DNA of 64,000 bases from CAYQJL01 sp964612295 (GTDB lineage: Bacteria; Eisenbacteria; RBG-16-71-46; CAIMUX01; WJJG01), in contig CAZTDY010000008.1 of the NCBI GenBank assembly GCA_964612295.1, positions 1 through 64,000 on the forward strand. Reading direction: 5' to 3'. Shown here one piece after another: positions 41,547-50,507 of this stretch. Under the pieces are notes generated by a model, which was not told the DNA's origin, did not search any database, and saw only the letters and a list, made by a program, of their open reading frames with translations. Each line of letters begins with the position of its first letter. The first letter of the stretch is position 1. The position numbers were made by a program, and so were the translations under genes.

Positions 41547-43409
41547 ATGAGTGCGGCGGATGATCTAAAGACAATGAAAATCCGGTCGGTTCTGGCGACC
41601 GACTGCGGTTCCACGACCACCAAGGCGATCTTGATCGAGCTCAAAGGCGACGAATATCGCCTGGTGGTGCGCGGTGAGGCTCCCACGACGGTGGAGGCGC
41701 CGTTCGAGGACGTGACCCGCGGCGTGCTGAACGCGGTCATGGAGGTCGAAGAGCTCGCCGGGCGAAAGCTCTTAGACGGAGAGACCATCATCACCCCGCA
41801 AAAGGGCGATGAGGGGGCCGACATCTATGTCTCGACCTCCAGCGCCGGCGGCGGCCTCCAGATGATGGTGACCGGCGTGGTCAAGTCGATGACCGGCGAG
41901 TCCGCCGAGCGGGCCGCGTTGGGCGCGGGGGCGATCGTCATGGACATCATCGCCAGCAACGACGGCCGGTTGCCGCATGAGAAGATCAAGCGCATCCGGC
42001 ATCTCCGGCCGGACATGATCCTGCTCTCCGGGGGGATCGACGGTGGGACGACGACCCACGTGGTCGAGCTGGCCGAGATCGTCGCCGCTGCGGACCCCAA
42101 GGCCCGCCTGGGCGCATCCTATTCGATGCCGGTCATCTACTCCGGGAACAACCAGGCGACGGATCTGATCAGGGAGCGACTCGAGGACAAAACGGCCTTG
42201 ACGGTCACCGACAATATCCGTCCGACGATGGAGCGGGAGAATCTGATGCCCGCCCGCCACGCGATTCATGACCTGTTCATGGAACACGTGATGGCGCACG
42301 CGCCGGGGTATAAGAACCTGATGGCCTGGACCCCGATCCCAATCATGCCGACGCCCGGTGCGGTCGGATCGATCATCCACACGATCGCGAAGCGCAACGA
42401 GATTCAGGTCGTGGGGGTGGACATTGGGGGCGCGACCACCGACGTCTTCAGCGTTTTCAAGGACCCGTCCGGGGAAGACGTCTTCAATCGGACGGTGAGC
42501 GCGAATCTGGGGATGAGCTATTCGGTTTCGAACGTGCTCGTCGAAGCGGGTCTGGAAAACGTCATGCGCTGGGTGCCCTTCAACCTCGACGAGAGCGAGG
42601 TTCGAAACCGCATCAAGAACAAGATGATCCGGCCCACGACGATCCCCCAGACGTTGCAGGAGTTGATTCTCGAGCAGGCGCTGGCCCGTGAAGCGCTCCG
42701 CCTGGCCTTCCTCCAACACAAGTCGCTGGCCGTGGGCCTCAAGGGGGTCCAGCAGGAGCGGACGATCTCCGACACCTTCGAACAGACGAGTTCGGGAGAG
42801 ACCCTGATCAACATGGCCACCCTCGACCTGCTGGTCGGAAGCGGTGGAGCCCTCTCGCACGCCCCTCGCCGCGTGCAGTCGGCCATGATGCTGCTCGATG
42901 CGTTCCTCCCCGAGGGCGTGACGGAGCTGGCGGTCGACTCGATCTTCATGATGCCGCAGTTGGGTGTTCTGGCGGAGGTCGAAAACGAGAGCGCCAAGCA
43001 GGCCGCCACGGACGTCTTCGTGAAAGACTGCATGATCCACATGGCCACCTCGGTCGCACCGATCGGCAAGGGAAAAGAGGGTGGCAAATGCATGAAGGTG
43101 AGTGTGGCGCTGCCGGAGGGCAAGACAGAGGCCTTTGAGATGCAGTTCGGAACGGTCCGCTTCGTGCCCCTCGAGGTGGGGGCGGAAGCAGAGGTGACCG
43201 TGGAACCGGCCGGGGGCTTCGACGTCGGCCTCGGCAAGGGCAAGATGCTCAAACGTGTGCTCAAGGGCGGCGTCGTCGGGCTCATCTTTGACGCTCGCGG
43301 CAGGCGGCCGTTCGCCTTGCCGACCGATACGGATCAGCGGGTGGCCAAGCTCGCCGAATGGGCGAATGCGATGGGGCTATATCCAAAGGACCCTCGCGAG
43401 CTGGTGTAG
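41547..43409 (+). CDS. MutL/GlmL-type ASKHA ATPase (glutamate mutase L-like)
   Basis: The 620-residue protein is an actin-like (ASKHA) ATPase: phosphate-1 motif VLATDCGSTTTKAILIE, phosphate-2 motif GVDIGGATTDVFSVF and a C-terminal glycine turn LLVGSGGALSHAP. The segment STSSAGGGLQMMVTGVV and PGAVGSIIHTIAKRNEIQVVGV are typical of MutL/GlmL, thought to reactivate or chaperone B12-dependent glutamate mutase. It is unrelated to the mismatch-repair MutL. Neither mutase subunit (MutS, MutE) is encoded here. It sits between two unknown genes, so a different client is possible. Confidence 0.8.
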   Translation: MSAADDLKTMKIRSVLATDCGSTTTKAILIELKGDEYRLVVRGEAPTTVEAPFEDVTRGVLNAVMEVEELAGRKLLDGETIITPQKGDEGADIYVSTSSAGGGLQMMVTGVVKSMTGESAERAALGAGAIVMDIIASNDGRLPHEKIKRIRHLRPDMILLSGGIDGGTTTHVVELAEIVAAADPKARLGASYSMPVIYSGNNQATDLIRERLEDKTALTVTDNIRPTMERENLMPARHAIHDLFMEHVMAHAPGYKNLMAWTPIPIMPTPGAVGSIIHTIAKRNEIQVVGVDIGGATTDVFSVFKDPSGEDVFNRTVSANLGMSYSVSNVLVEAGLENVMRWVPFNLDESEVRNRIKNKMIRPTTIPQTLQELILEQALAREALRLAFLQHKSLAVGLKGVQQERTISDTFEQTSSGETLINMATLDLLVGSGGALSHAPRRVQSAMMLLDAFLPEGVTELAVDSIFMMPQLGVLAEVENESAKQAATDVFVKDCMIHMATSVAPIGKGKEGGKCMKVSVALPEGKTEAFEMQFGTVRFVPLEVGAEAEVTVEPAGGFDVGLGKGKMLKRVLKGGVVGLIFDARGRRPFALPTDTDQRVAKLAEWANAMGLYPKDPRELV

Positions 43410-43491
43410 GGCAATCTCTTAGAATCGAATACGACCGCGGGCGGCCGCGCCGCCGCTGGTCAGGGGGACATAGGGAGAGGAGAGAAGACAA

Positions 43492-44619
43492 GTGGCTCAC
43501 GCATACACACCCGGTTTGCGGGTGACGGGTTGGACGACGATTGTGAAGGAGCGTCGCCTGCCTTTGTCCGGTGAGGTCATGGTGCAGAAGGGCGACCGCG
43601 TCACGGCGGAGCGCGTCGTCGCGCGCACCGAGCTGCCGGGAAACGTCCAGCCGGTCAAAGCGGCCAGCATCCTCGGACAACACCAGCAGGATCTGCTCGA
43701 GTACATGCTCAAGAAGGAGGGTGAGGCCGTCAAGAAGGACGAGGCCATCGCCACCGCGAAGAGCTTCTTCGGCCTCTTCAAGACCCACTGCCTCTCGCCC
43801 TGCGACGGGACGGTCGAGAGTATTTCGACGGTCACCGGCCAGGTCATCATCCGCGAGCCGCCCATCCCCGTCGAGGTCGAAGCCTACATCGACGGCACGG
43901 TGATCGAGGTGATTCCAAACGAGGGGGTCATCGTAGAGACCGAAGGGGCTTTTGTTCAGGGTATCTTCGGCATCGGCGGCGAGGTGCATGGCCAGATCAA
44001 AGTGGTGGTGGACTCGGCCGACGAGGAATTGACGCCCGGGCACCTGGATGGTGATGTTGAGGGCGCCATCGTCGTGGGGGGATCGAAAGTCACCAGCGAG
44101 GTGCTGAGGAAGGCCGCTGAGAAGAAGGTGAGCGCCATTGTTGTCGGCGGGATGGATGCCGCCGATCTGAAGAACTTCATGGGAGTCGATCTGGGCGTCG
44201 CGATCACCGGCAGCGAGGAGCTGGGGGTGACGCTGGTGATTACCGAGGGTTTCGGCAGGATGGCGATGGCCGGCCGGACCTTCGACCTCCTGAGACGATT
44301 CGAGGGCAAGAAGTGTTCGGTCAACGGCGCCACTCAGATACGCGCCGGGGTGATGCGCCCTGAGATCGTGGTTTTCGAAGGTGTGCAGGGTGATGAGGCA
44401 GCCGAGAAGAGCTTCAGCATGTCCGAGGGACTGCAGATCGGCAGCCCCGTGCGAGTCATTCGCGCGCCCTACTTTGGTGGCCTGGGAGAGGTGAGCGGTT
44501 TGCCTCCCGAGCTGGTCGAAGTCGAGTCGGGCGCCAAGGTGCGCACGCTCATGGTCAAATTCCACAGCGGCGAAGAGGGCGTGGTGCCCCGCGCAAATGT
44601 TGAAATGATAGAGCGATAG
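43492..44619 (+). CDS. Barrel-sandwich/KOW-like partner of the MutL-type ATPase
   Basis: GTG 43492 is preceded by a purine-rich GAGAGGAGAGAAG tract. The 375-residue soluble protein begins with two segments that look like lipoyl/RnfC-type barrel-sandwich halves (LPLSGEVMVQKGDRVTAERVV; LSPCDGTVESISTVTGQVI), without a lipoyl lysine. A central alpha/beta region follows (GAIVVGGSKVTSEVLRKAAEKKVSAIVVGGMD). The C-terminal SH3-like KOW-type unit reads GSPVRVIRAPYFGGLGEVSGL ... FHSGEEGVVPRANVEMIE. It is 82 bases after the ATPase and ends at a terminator. The function is unknown; an adaptor between the ATPase and a client or nucleic acid is one idea. Confidence 0.65.
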   Translation: MAHAYTPGLRVTGWTTIVKERRLPLSGEVMVQKGDRVTAERVVARTELPGNVQPVKAASILGQHQQDLLEYMLKKEGEAVKKDEAIATAKSFFGLFKTHCLSPCDGTVESISTVTGQVIIREPPIPVEVEAYIDGTVIEVIPNEGVIVETEGAFVQGIFGIGGEVHGQIKVVVDSADEELTPGHLDGDVEGAIVVGGSKVTSEVLRKAAEKKVSAIVVGGMDAADLKNFMGVDLGVAITGSEELGVTLVITEGFGRMAMAGRTFDLLRRFEGKKCSVNGATQIRAGVMRPEIVVFEGVQGDEAAEKSFSMSEGLQIGSPVRVIRAPYFGGLGEVSGLPPELVEVESGAKVRTLMVKFHSGEEGVVPRANVEMIER

Positions 44620-44670
44620 CGCCTGTGCTTCGTGTCTTGCGCGAAGCCGGCGGATAGGTCTGATCCAGCT

Positions 44671-44705
44671 GCGGTCCGGAGGTCACTCCGGGCCGCTTCG
44701 TATTA
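44671..44705 (+). terminator. Terminator after the MutL-type unit
   Basis: GCGGTCCGGAG (44671-44681) pairs with CTCCGGGCCGC (44686-44696; one G-U pair) around a four-base loop, followed by TTCGTATTA. It is a strong 11-pair stem with a modest U tract. Confidence 0.7.
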
Positions 44706-44790
44706 GGTTAGAGGCTCACGTTAGCCTACCCCTTTGATCCCTTCCTACCTTCATGAACCTGCAGTGCTTGCCGATTCTCTCCTAAGAGGA

Positions 44791-44815
44791 CCCCCAGGGC
44801 TTAGAACCCGGGGGG
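44791..44815 (+). promoter_or_regulatory. Hairpin in the cold-shock gene leader
   Basis: CCCCC-A-GGG (44791-44799) and CCC-G-GGGGG (44807-44815) form a hairpin with one A-G mismatch and a seven-base loop, 59 bases before the csp start codon. Cold-shock mRNAs often carry structured leaders; a thermosensing role is speculation. Confidence 0.3.
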
Positions 44816-44874
44816 CGGACTGATGGCGCCGTGGTGTGCCTGAGCTTGCGCATACCAGCATCAAGGAGAAATCG

Positions 44875-45105
44875 ATGGCAGTCCTGGGCCGAGTGAAATG
44901 GTTCAACAACCGCGCCGGATGGGGATTCATCGAAAGAGACGGCGAACCGGATGTCTACGTTCGGCACGACCAGATCGCAGGGGATGGGTTCAAGGTGTTG
45001 CAGGATGGGGATCTGGTTGAATTCGAGGAGAGGCAAGGCGAGCACGGGGCCTATGCGGTGGGCGTGATCCGGGTTGAGCCCGGACAGCGGGAAGAAGCGT
45101 CTTAG
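44875..45105 (+). CDS. csp: Cold-shock-domain protein
   Basis: This is a 76-residue single-stranded nucleic-acid-binding OB-fold protein acting as an RNA chaperone. The start is ATG 44875 with AAGGAG at 44863-44868; the longer frame from 44836 lacks such a site. MAVLGRVKWFNNRAGWGFIERD contains RNP1 (here GWGFIE), and VYVRHDQI is RNP2, with Tyr and Arg replacing the usual Phe and Val or Phe. The C-terminus ends in an acidic tail. Confidence 0.93.
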   Translation: MAVLGRVKWFNNRAGWGFIERDGEPDVYVRHDQIAGDGFKVLQDGDLVEFEERQGEHGAYAVGVIRVEPGQREEAS

Positions 45106-45147
45106 GCTTGCGGCGGATGGGTTTTGGGTGATTAAGGAGGTCTTCCG

Positions 45148-48100
45148 GTGAAGACAGGGAAGCTCTTTGGCAGTGCTTACGGTTTGGTGGTGGTCCTTTT
45201 CACGGCAGCCCTGCTGTGCGGCGGTTGCGCCACGGAAGAGGCGTCCACCCCCACGGGGATGGGCCAGTGCGGACTGGTCATCGAGAGCCTGACGGCCACG
45301 CCGGGAAGCGTGACGGTGGGCGATTCGACCACCATCTGTGCACACGTGCTGAACAAGGATGGCACGCGGGCGATGTCGGGGGTCACGGTGGAGTTCGGGC
45401 GCTCGGGTCGAACGAGCGGGGGGAGCTTTGCCGCCATCACCGCGGTGACGGACGCGAACGGCAATGCCTGCGCCGTCTATCGGTCTGACGCGGCCGACCT
45501 CGGGATGATCGACCTGAAGGCCGTGGCGGGCGATTGCGCCTACAAGTACCTGACGCTGATCGTCCAGGCCACCGGTGACAGTGGTGGGGACGGACTGAAC
45601 GTCGAGATCGGTGCCGCCGAGTCAGCGATTCCGGCTGACGGGGTGAGCACGCTCGATCTGACGATCTCCGTCACGCGCGAGGGCATGGCCGCCGCCGATG
45701 AAACCGTCATCCTCACGGCCGGCGAGCGATTCACCGACGTCGATGGCAACGGCCTGTTCAGCGACGGCGACATCCTGCTCATCGATGGGGACGCCGACGG
45801 CCTCTGGGACGCGATCGGCACGGTCCCCTCCTCGGTGACCACCGGCACGAGCGGGGAGGCCATCGCCACCTACACGGCTGGGGCGGAGGAGACCACCCTC
45901 TACGTGAAAGCCACGGTCGATACAGTCTCGGTCGACTTCGCCATTACCCTTCATCCGGTCGAGTCGAACGTGAGCGTCACGGCTTCTCCGGCCGAGATGC
46001 TGGCCGACGGCGTTTCGAGCTCGATCATCGTGGCCGAAGTGTCCGACAGCGAGGGGAACCCGCTGGTCGGCAAGCTCGTTCGTTTCACGGCCGGTGAGCC
46101 GTTCGATGACGACAACGGCGACGGCTCCTACACGAGCGGTGAGAGCTTCAGCGACCTGAACGAGAACGGCGTCTGGGATGTGATCGGGCAGATCACCACG
46201 AGCGGGAACACCGGTGAGGACGGCGCGATTGCGGTTGCCTACAAAGCGGGGCTCACGCCGGGCGAGGTGACGATCTACGCCGCGACCCAGGAAGAGCGCT
46301 CCAGCACGACGGTGATGCTGCTCGAATTGCCCGCCGTCGACTCGATCGAGTACGACTGGAATCCCGACCAGGTCTACGCCGACGGTTCCAGCCAGAGTGA
46401 GTTGGCCGTGACGGTCTACGACATCAACGGCGGCAGGATCGCGGGTAAGGACATCAAGTTCGTTGCCGGTGAGCCGTTCACGGACAACAACGGCAATGGC
46501 GAATTCGACGCCGGGGTCGACGACTTGGGCGATGAGATCATCGCCAACGGCGAGTGGGATGCGCTCGGCACCATCGATGCCTCGGCAATCACCGACGTGG
46601 TCGGCCGCCTGTGGGTCACCTATACCGCCTCGACCACCCCGGGCGAGATCGCGGTCAAGGCAAGCGCGGGCGATTGGTCCTTCGACATTCCTCTGGTCGT
46701 CGCGGAGCTTCCCGACGTGATCTCGATCGCCGCCGAGGCAAACCCGGCCGCGATCGTCGCCAGCGGGGTCAGCGGACAGGACTGGTCGACGATCAGCGCC
46801 ATCTGTCAGGGCGAGGGAGGAATCGAAGTGCCGGCGGGCGTGCCGGTGACCTTTGAAATCTCCTCAGGCCCAGGCGGCGGCGAGAGTTTTGCACCCGACG
46901 GCACGGCCAGCCTGACCGCGCTGACCGACGCCTACGGTGAGGCGATTGCAATCATCACCTCGGGGTCCGTCCCCGGCACCGTCGAGATTCAGATCTCCAG
47001 CGGCGAGGCGGTCACCCATACGGTGGTCGAGATCCTCTCCGACGGAACGATCCGCCAGATCATGCTGACGGCCGAACCGACGGACATCAGCGTCTACGGG
47101 ATCGGCGGCAGCGATCACAGCGTGCTCAGGGCGACCTGCTACCTGGATCTCTCTTCGGAGACGACGGCGCCGGCCGGCTACCCGGTGGACTTCTCGATCA
47201 TCGCGGGACCGGGTGGGGGTGAGGAACTCCTTGGTGAACTCGGCGGTGCCGATGTGCCCACCGATGAGTACGGTGTCGCCCAGATCACCCTCCGCGCGGG
47301 CACCCTTTCGGGCCCGCTCACCGTTCAGGCCGCGGCCGGCGATGCGGCGCACAGCGTCTACCTGAGTATCTCGGCCGGACCGCCGACCGGCGTCTACTGG
47401 TTGCCGCACCAGTCCAGCGTCGGATACGGAGACGCGGTAGAGAACATGAAGGTCCTCGTGCACGATGCCCACCACAACCCGGTGCCGGATGGTACGCGGG
47501 TGGTCCTCAGCGCCAACTGCGGCCTCGTGCGAGGGGATAATGGGACCGGAGCCGAGGAGACCATCGCCGGCGAGATCATCTGTCACTTCTTCGCGCCGCC
47601 AGCAGAGGATGATCCCCCGAGCGTGGCCGAGCTCTACGCGAAGGTGATCGGCGCCGATGACGAAGAAATCACCGGCACCACCTACATGGATCTTCCCTTG
47701 GGTGATCCCAGCGACGAGCCGGGACCGATCGCTACCTTGCAGATCCAGCTATCGACCTCGGAGATCGCGGTGCGCGAGACCGGTGGCGTGGAGCAGTGCT
47801 ACATCGCCGCGACCTGTTTCGACGCGCAGAACCGTCTGGTCGGCAAAGACCGCGAGGTCGAGTTTGAGATCCTCGCCGGCCCGGGTGGTGGGGAAGGCCT
47901 CCTGGAAGGCGGTTGGGGACCGGTGACCGTGCTGACCGACGAGTCGAGCATGGCCGTCGTCACGCTCCTGAGCGGAACCGTTTCGGGGACCGTGGACATT
48001 CAGGCCAGCGCCCTCGAGACGCAGGTCTCGAAGTCGGCCCTGGTCAGTATCAACGCGGGCCCGCCGGTCTACATCTCGGTGGGGGTCAGTCCGCAGAACA

Positions 48101-49050
48101 TTCGCGGTTGGGATGTGGTTGGCGCGGAAGCGGAATTGATCGCGATCGTTTCGGACATCTACAACAACCCGGTGCGCGAGGGCACCGTCGTCTACTTCAC
48201 GGTGGACGAGGGGATCGTGCGCGGGAACTACGAGCTCTACGGCGTGCTCGGCAGCAGTGTCACGGACGGCGGCATCGGCAAGGGCACCTACTTCAGCGGG
48301 CTCCCCCGGGACGACGGCGATGTTCTGGTCACCGTCAGCACCTCGGGTGGCACGGTGATCGGCACCGACTGGTTCATCTCATCGGGACCGCCGGTCTCGG
48401 TGACCTTTGTGAGCCCGGCTCCGCCTCCGGCCCCCGCGCCGACGTTGTGGGCCGACGGTGAGAGCGAGATTCAGATGTGGGTCGAGGTGCTCGACGTCAA
48501 CGACAACTACGTCCTCGGGGGCACCGGCGTGGAGTGGCGCACCGACATCGGCACGGTGACCGAAACCTCCATAACGGCCGATGGCGTTTACGGCAGCTTG
48601 GCGGAATCCGACTTCCGCTCGGAGACTCTCGGGGAGGACTCGTCCTGGACGACGCCCGACGACGGCATCGGCGCGGTTGCCCATGTGACCGCCTCGGCCG
48701 GCCTGGGCGGCGCCGCCAGTGACCTGCTCGAGATCTACCTGCTGACCTCGAACGCCTATCGCAAGAACTCGAGCATCGAATTCGAGTCGACGTCGGTGGG
48801 AGCCAACGCCAGCGTGCCGTTCGATGTGATCATCAAGGACCGCTTCGGAAACCCGCTCGGCGGCCATGCCCTTTCGCTCAGCGCGAGCGAGGGAACGGTC
48901 ACCGAGTCGGCCGTCACCGACCGGTGGGGGACGGCGGGCAATCTGATCTTCACCGCACCCGATGACAGCTTGAAGGTCTACATCACCGTGGTGGACGAGG
49001 ATCCCGGCTACGGCGGGATCACCCTCAGCCAGGAGATCACGGTGCAGTAG
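45148..49050 (+). CDS. Large lipoprotein with tandem bacterial Ig-like (Big_1/invasin-type) domains
   Basis: GTG 45148 follows a perfect TAAGGAGGT. The 1300-residue product has a lipoprotein-like signal (LVVVLFTAALLCGGC, with Cys about 28 as anchor; the lipobox is atypical). About ten Ig-like repeats follow, each with an opening like ADGVSTLDLTISV. Repeats near residues 193-225, 316-348 and 441-474 carry Asp/Asn/Gly-rich loops (DVDGNGLFSDGD, DDDNGDGSYTSG, DNNGNGEFDAG) that look like calcium sites. Repeats near 573, 685 and 909 carry a GPGGGE motif instead. It is likely a surface stalk or adhesin. No catalytic domain is seen. Confidence 0.85.
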   Translation: MKTGKLFGSAYGLVVVLFTAALLCGGCATEEASTPTGMGQCGLVIESLTATPGSVTVGDSTTICAHVLNKDGTRAMSGVTVEFGRSGRTSGGSFAAITAVTDANGNACAVYRSDAADLGMIDLKAVAGDCAYKYLTLIVQATGDSGGDGLNVEIGAAESAIPADGVSTLDLTISVTREGMAAADETVILTAGERFTDVDGNGLFSDGDILLIDGDADGLWDAIGTVPSSVTTGTSGEAIATYTAGAEETTLYVKATVDTVSVDFAITLHPVESNVSVTASPAEMLADGVSSSIIVAEVSDSEGNPLVGKLVRFTAGEPFDDDNGDGSYTSGESFSDLNENGVWDVIGQITTSGNTGEDGAIAVAYKAGLTPGEVTIYAATQEERSSTTVMLLELPAVDSIEYDWNPDQVYADGSSQSELAVTVYDINGGRIAGKDIKFVAGEPFTDNNGNGEFDAGVDDLGDEIIANGEWDALGTIDASAITDVVGRLWVTYTASTTPGEIAVKASAGDWSFDIPLVVAELPDVISIAAEANPAAIVASGVSGQDWSTISAICQGEGGIEVPAGVPVTFEISSGPGGGESFAPDGTASLTALTDAYGEAIAIITSGSVPGTVEIQISSGEAVTHTVVEILSDGTIRQIMLTAEPTDISVYGIGGSDHSVLRATCYLDLSSETTAPAGYPVDFSIIAGPGGGEELLGELGGADVPTDEYGVAQITLRAGTLSGPLTVQAAAGDAAHSVYLSISAGPPTGVYWLPHQSSVGYGDAVENMKVLVHDAHHNPVPDGTRVVLSANCGLVRGDNGTGAEETIAGEIICHFFAPPAEDDPPSVAELYAKVIGADDEEITGTTYMDLPLGDPSDEPGPIATLQIQLSTSEIAVRETGGVEQCYIAATCFDAQNRLVGKDREVEFEILAGPGGGEGLLEGGWGPVTVLTDESSMAVVTLLSGTVSGTVDIQASALETQVSKSALVSINAGPPVYISVGVSPQNIRGWDVVGAEAELIAIVSDIYNNPVREGTVVYFTVDEGIVRGNYELYGVLGSSVTDGGIGKGTYFSGLPRDDGDVLVTVSTSGGTVIGTDWFISSGPPVSVTFVSPAPPPAPAPTLWADGESEIQMWVEVLDVNDNYVLGGTGVEWRTDIGTVTETSITADGVYGSLAESDFRSETLGEDSSWTTPDDGIGAVAHVTASAGLGGAASDLLEIYLLTSNAYRKNSSIEFESTSVGANASVPFDVIIKDRFGNPLGGHALSLSASEGTVTESAVTDRWGTAGNLIFTAPDDSLKVYITVVDEDPGYGGITLSQEITVQ

Positions 49051-49060
49051 ATTCGGAGTA

Positions 49061-49114
49061 CACGCACACAATGCAGAGGGCGCGTCCACGAGGGCGCGCC
49101 CTTTCTTTGTGCGT
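49061..49114. terminator. Bidirectional terminator between convergent genes
   Basis: An inner stem AGGGCGCG (49077-49084) with CGCGCCCT (49095-49102), followed by TTCTTTG, sits inside an outer pairing of CACGCACA (49061-49068) with TGTGCGTG (49107-49114). It lies between the lipoprotein gene and the oppositely oriented transporter gene and can serve both. Confidence 0.75.
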
Positions 49115-49125
49115 GGTAAGACGAC

Positions 49126-50013
49126 CTACCGAAGCGTGACCCACACCACGCCCGCGACCGCCAGCAGGAGCGCGAGCGCCTTGCGCCGGGTGATGGCCTC
49201 GTGGAGGAAGATCGCGGCCAGGGGCAGGGCAAACACCGCACTCGATTGATTGAGGATCGCGGCCGAACTGGCGCTCGTATATTTGATGCCCGCCAACCAC
49301 ATGATCATGGCGAGGTAGGTGCCGAACACCGACCCGATGATTGCCGCCCTCCAGGCGGGAGAGGGGTGCAGCGACCGCATGATCTCCCGGCCGTTCCTCG
49401 AGAGGGGAACCATGATGAGAAGCCCCACAATGCCCACCAGCAGCCGATACGTGGTCGACCAGAGGAGAGGGGCCCGCCCCAGCACCGGTTTGACCAGGAC
49501 GACGCCGAGGGCCATGCAGGCGAAGGCGAGCGCGCCGATCATCACGCCTCTCAGTTGTTTGCCGTGAGCCGCCTTGTCGCGGTTGCGCTCGACGGTCAGC
49601 AGAACCCCGCTCAGGATCAGAATCGTGCCGCCCAGATCGCCCCGGCTCAGGCGTTCGCTCAGAAAGAGGGTCGAGAAGAGAATCACGAGCGGGCTGTAGA
49701 GACAGGCGACGATCTGCGAGCGCCCCGCTCCCAGGAGCTGCAGGCATCTCAAGAAAAGGGTGTCGGCGATGCTGAGGCCGATCACGCCGCTAAGCGTAAG
49801 CAAGATAATATCTTTGCCTGAGAGTGAGGGGAGAAACGACTCGCCGAGGATGAGTATCGTGGGCACCATGAGGACGAGCCCCACGCAGCTCTTGAAGAGA
49901 TTGAGCCCCATGGGGTGCATGCGCTCGGAACTCTGTTTGAAGAGCACGACGGCCATCGCCCAGAGGAGGGCGCAGGAGATCGAGTAGATCTCACCCCGAT
50001 AGGGGAAGTCCAT
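49126..50013 (-). CDS. EamA/DMT-family membrane transporter
   Basis: The start is ATG 50013 (MDFPYRGEIYSISCALLW) behind AGGAGA; the open frame upstream is not coding-like. The 295-residue protein has ten predicted transmembrane helices in two EamA repeats, with helix pairs such as ALLWAMAVVLFKQSS and, in the second half, ALAFACMALGVVLVKPVL. Drug/metabolite transporters of this type export amino acids or metabolites, or import nucleotides; the substrate cannot be assigned. It is a single gene, convergent with the lipoprotein and divergent from the HU-like gene. Confidence 0.85.
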   Translation of the reverse strand: MDFPYRGEIYSISCALLWAMAVVLFKQSSERMHPMGLNLFKSCVGLVLMVPTILILGESFLPSLSGKDIILLTLSGVIGLSIADTLFLRCLQLLGAGRSQIVACLYSPLVILFSTLFLSERLSRGDLGGTILILSGVLLTVERNRDKAAHGKQLRGVMIGALAFACMALGVVLVKPVLGRAPLLWSTTYRLLVGIVGLLIMVPLSRNGREIMRSLHPSPAWRAAIIGSVFGTYLAMIMWLAGIKYTSASSAAILNQSSAVFALPLAAIFLHEAITRRKALALLLAVAGVVWVTLR

Positions 50014-50068
50014 CGGTTGGGTTCTCCTGATGGCCGGAATCCGGCCTACGCAAGGACTTGAATCACTA

Positions 50069-50097
50069 TTGACCCGCAAGGGGCAAATTGATAACAT
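50069..50097 (+). promoter_or_regulatory. Promoter of the HU-like gene
   Basis: TTGACC (50069-50074), 17 bases, then TAACAT (50092-50097), with a predicted start near 50104 and a 46-base leader. On the opposite side, in the EamA leader, GGCCGGA-A-TCCGGCC (50032-50046) forms a perfect inverted repeat. Confidence 0.65.
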
Positions 50098-50149
50098 CCT
50101 ACAGCTGCGATATCTGATCTTCCACCCCATATATCGCGGGGGGTGGCCG

Positions 50150-50440
50150 ATGAACAAACGGGATCTGGTATCCGAAATCGCCGATCGGAGGAAGACCTCC
50201 CGAGCGTCGGCAGCAGTCGTCGTAGATGAGTTCCTTGCCGCGATTTCTAGAGCCCTCTCCGAGGGCCGCGACGTACAGCTGAGACGCTTCGGGCATTTCG
50301 TCCTGCGACCGCGGCGAGCGCGGACCATGAGGAACCCGAGGTCGGGGCGCGAAATCAACGTGCCGGCCAAACTGGTTCCGGTCTTCCGTTCCTCCAAACA
50401 GTTGGAGCGGGCGCTCAATCGCGGCGAGAGGCCAGACTAG
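50150..50440 (+). CDS. HU/IHF-family DNA-binding protein
   Basis: This is a 96-residue nucleoid protein. ATG 50150 (MNKRDLVSEIADR) is the family start; earlier codons in the frame are not conserved-looking. It shows the helical N-terminus, the GRDVQLRRFGHFVLRPR segment, and the beta-arm RTMRNPRSGREINVPAKLVPVFRSSKQLE. The RNP motif at the arm tip bends DNA. It could be HU or one IHF subunit. A COX24-like micro-ORF and RNase R follow on the same strand. Confidence 0.93.
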   Translation: MNKRDLVSEIADRRKTSRASAAVVVDEFLAAISRALSEGRDVQLRRFGHFVLRPRRARTMRNPRSGREINVPAKLVPVFRSSKQLERALNRGERPD

Positions 50441-50507
50441 GGACGAGTGATCTGCTTCCCGGCGTTGGTGAAAGGTCTGCGACTCCAGACCCATTAAGGA
50501 GAGCTGT

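Noticed and set aside
41547..43409. Mismatch-repair MutL
   Set aside because: The ATPase motifs are of the actin/hexokinase type, not the GHKL type; the shared name is a coincidence.
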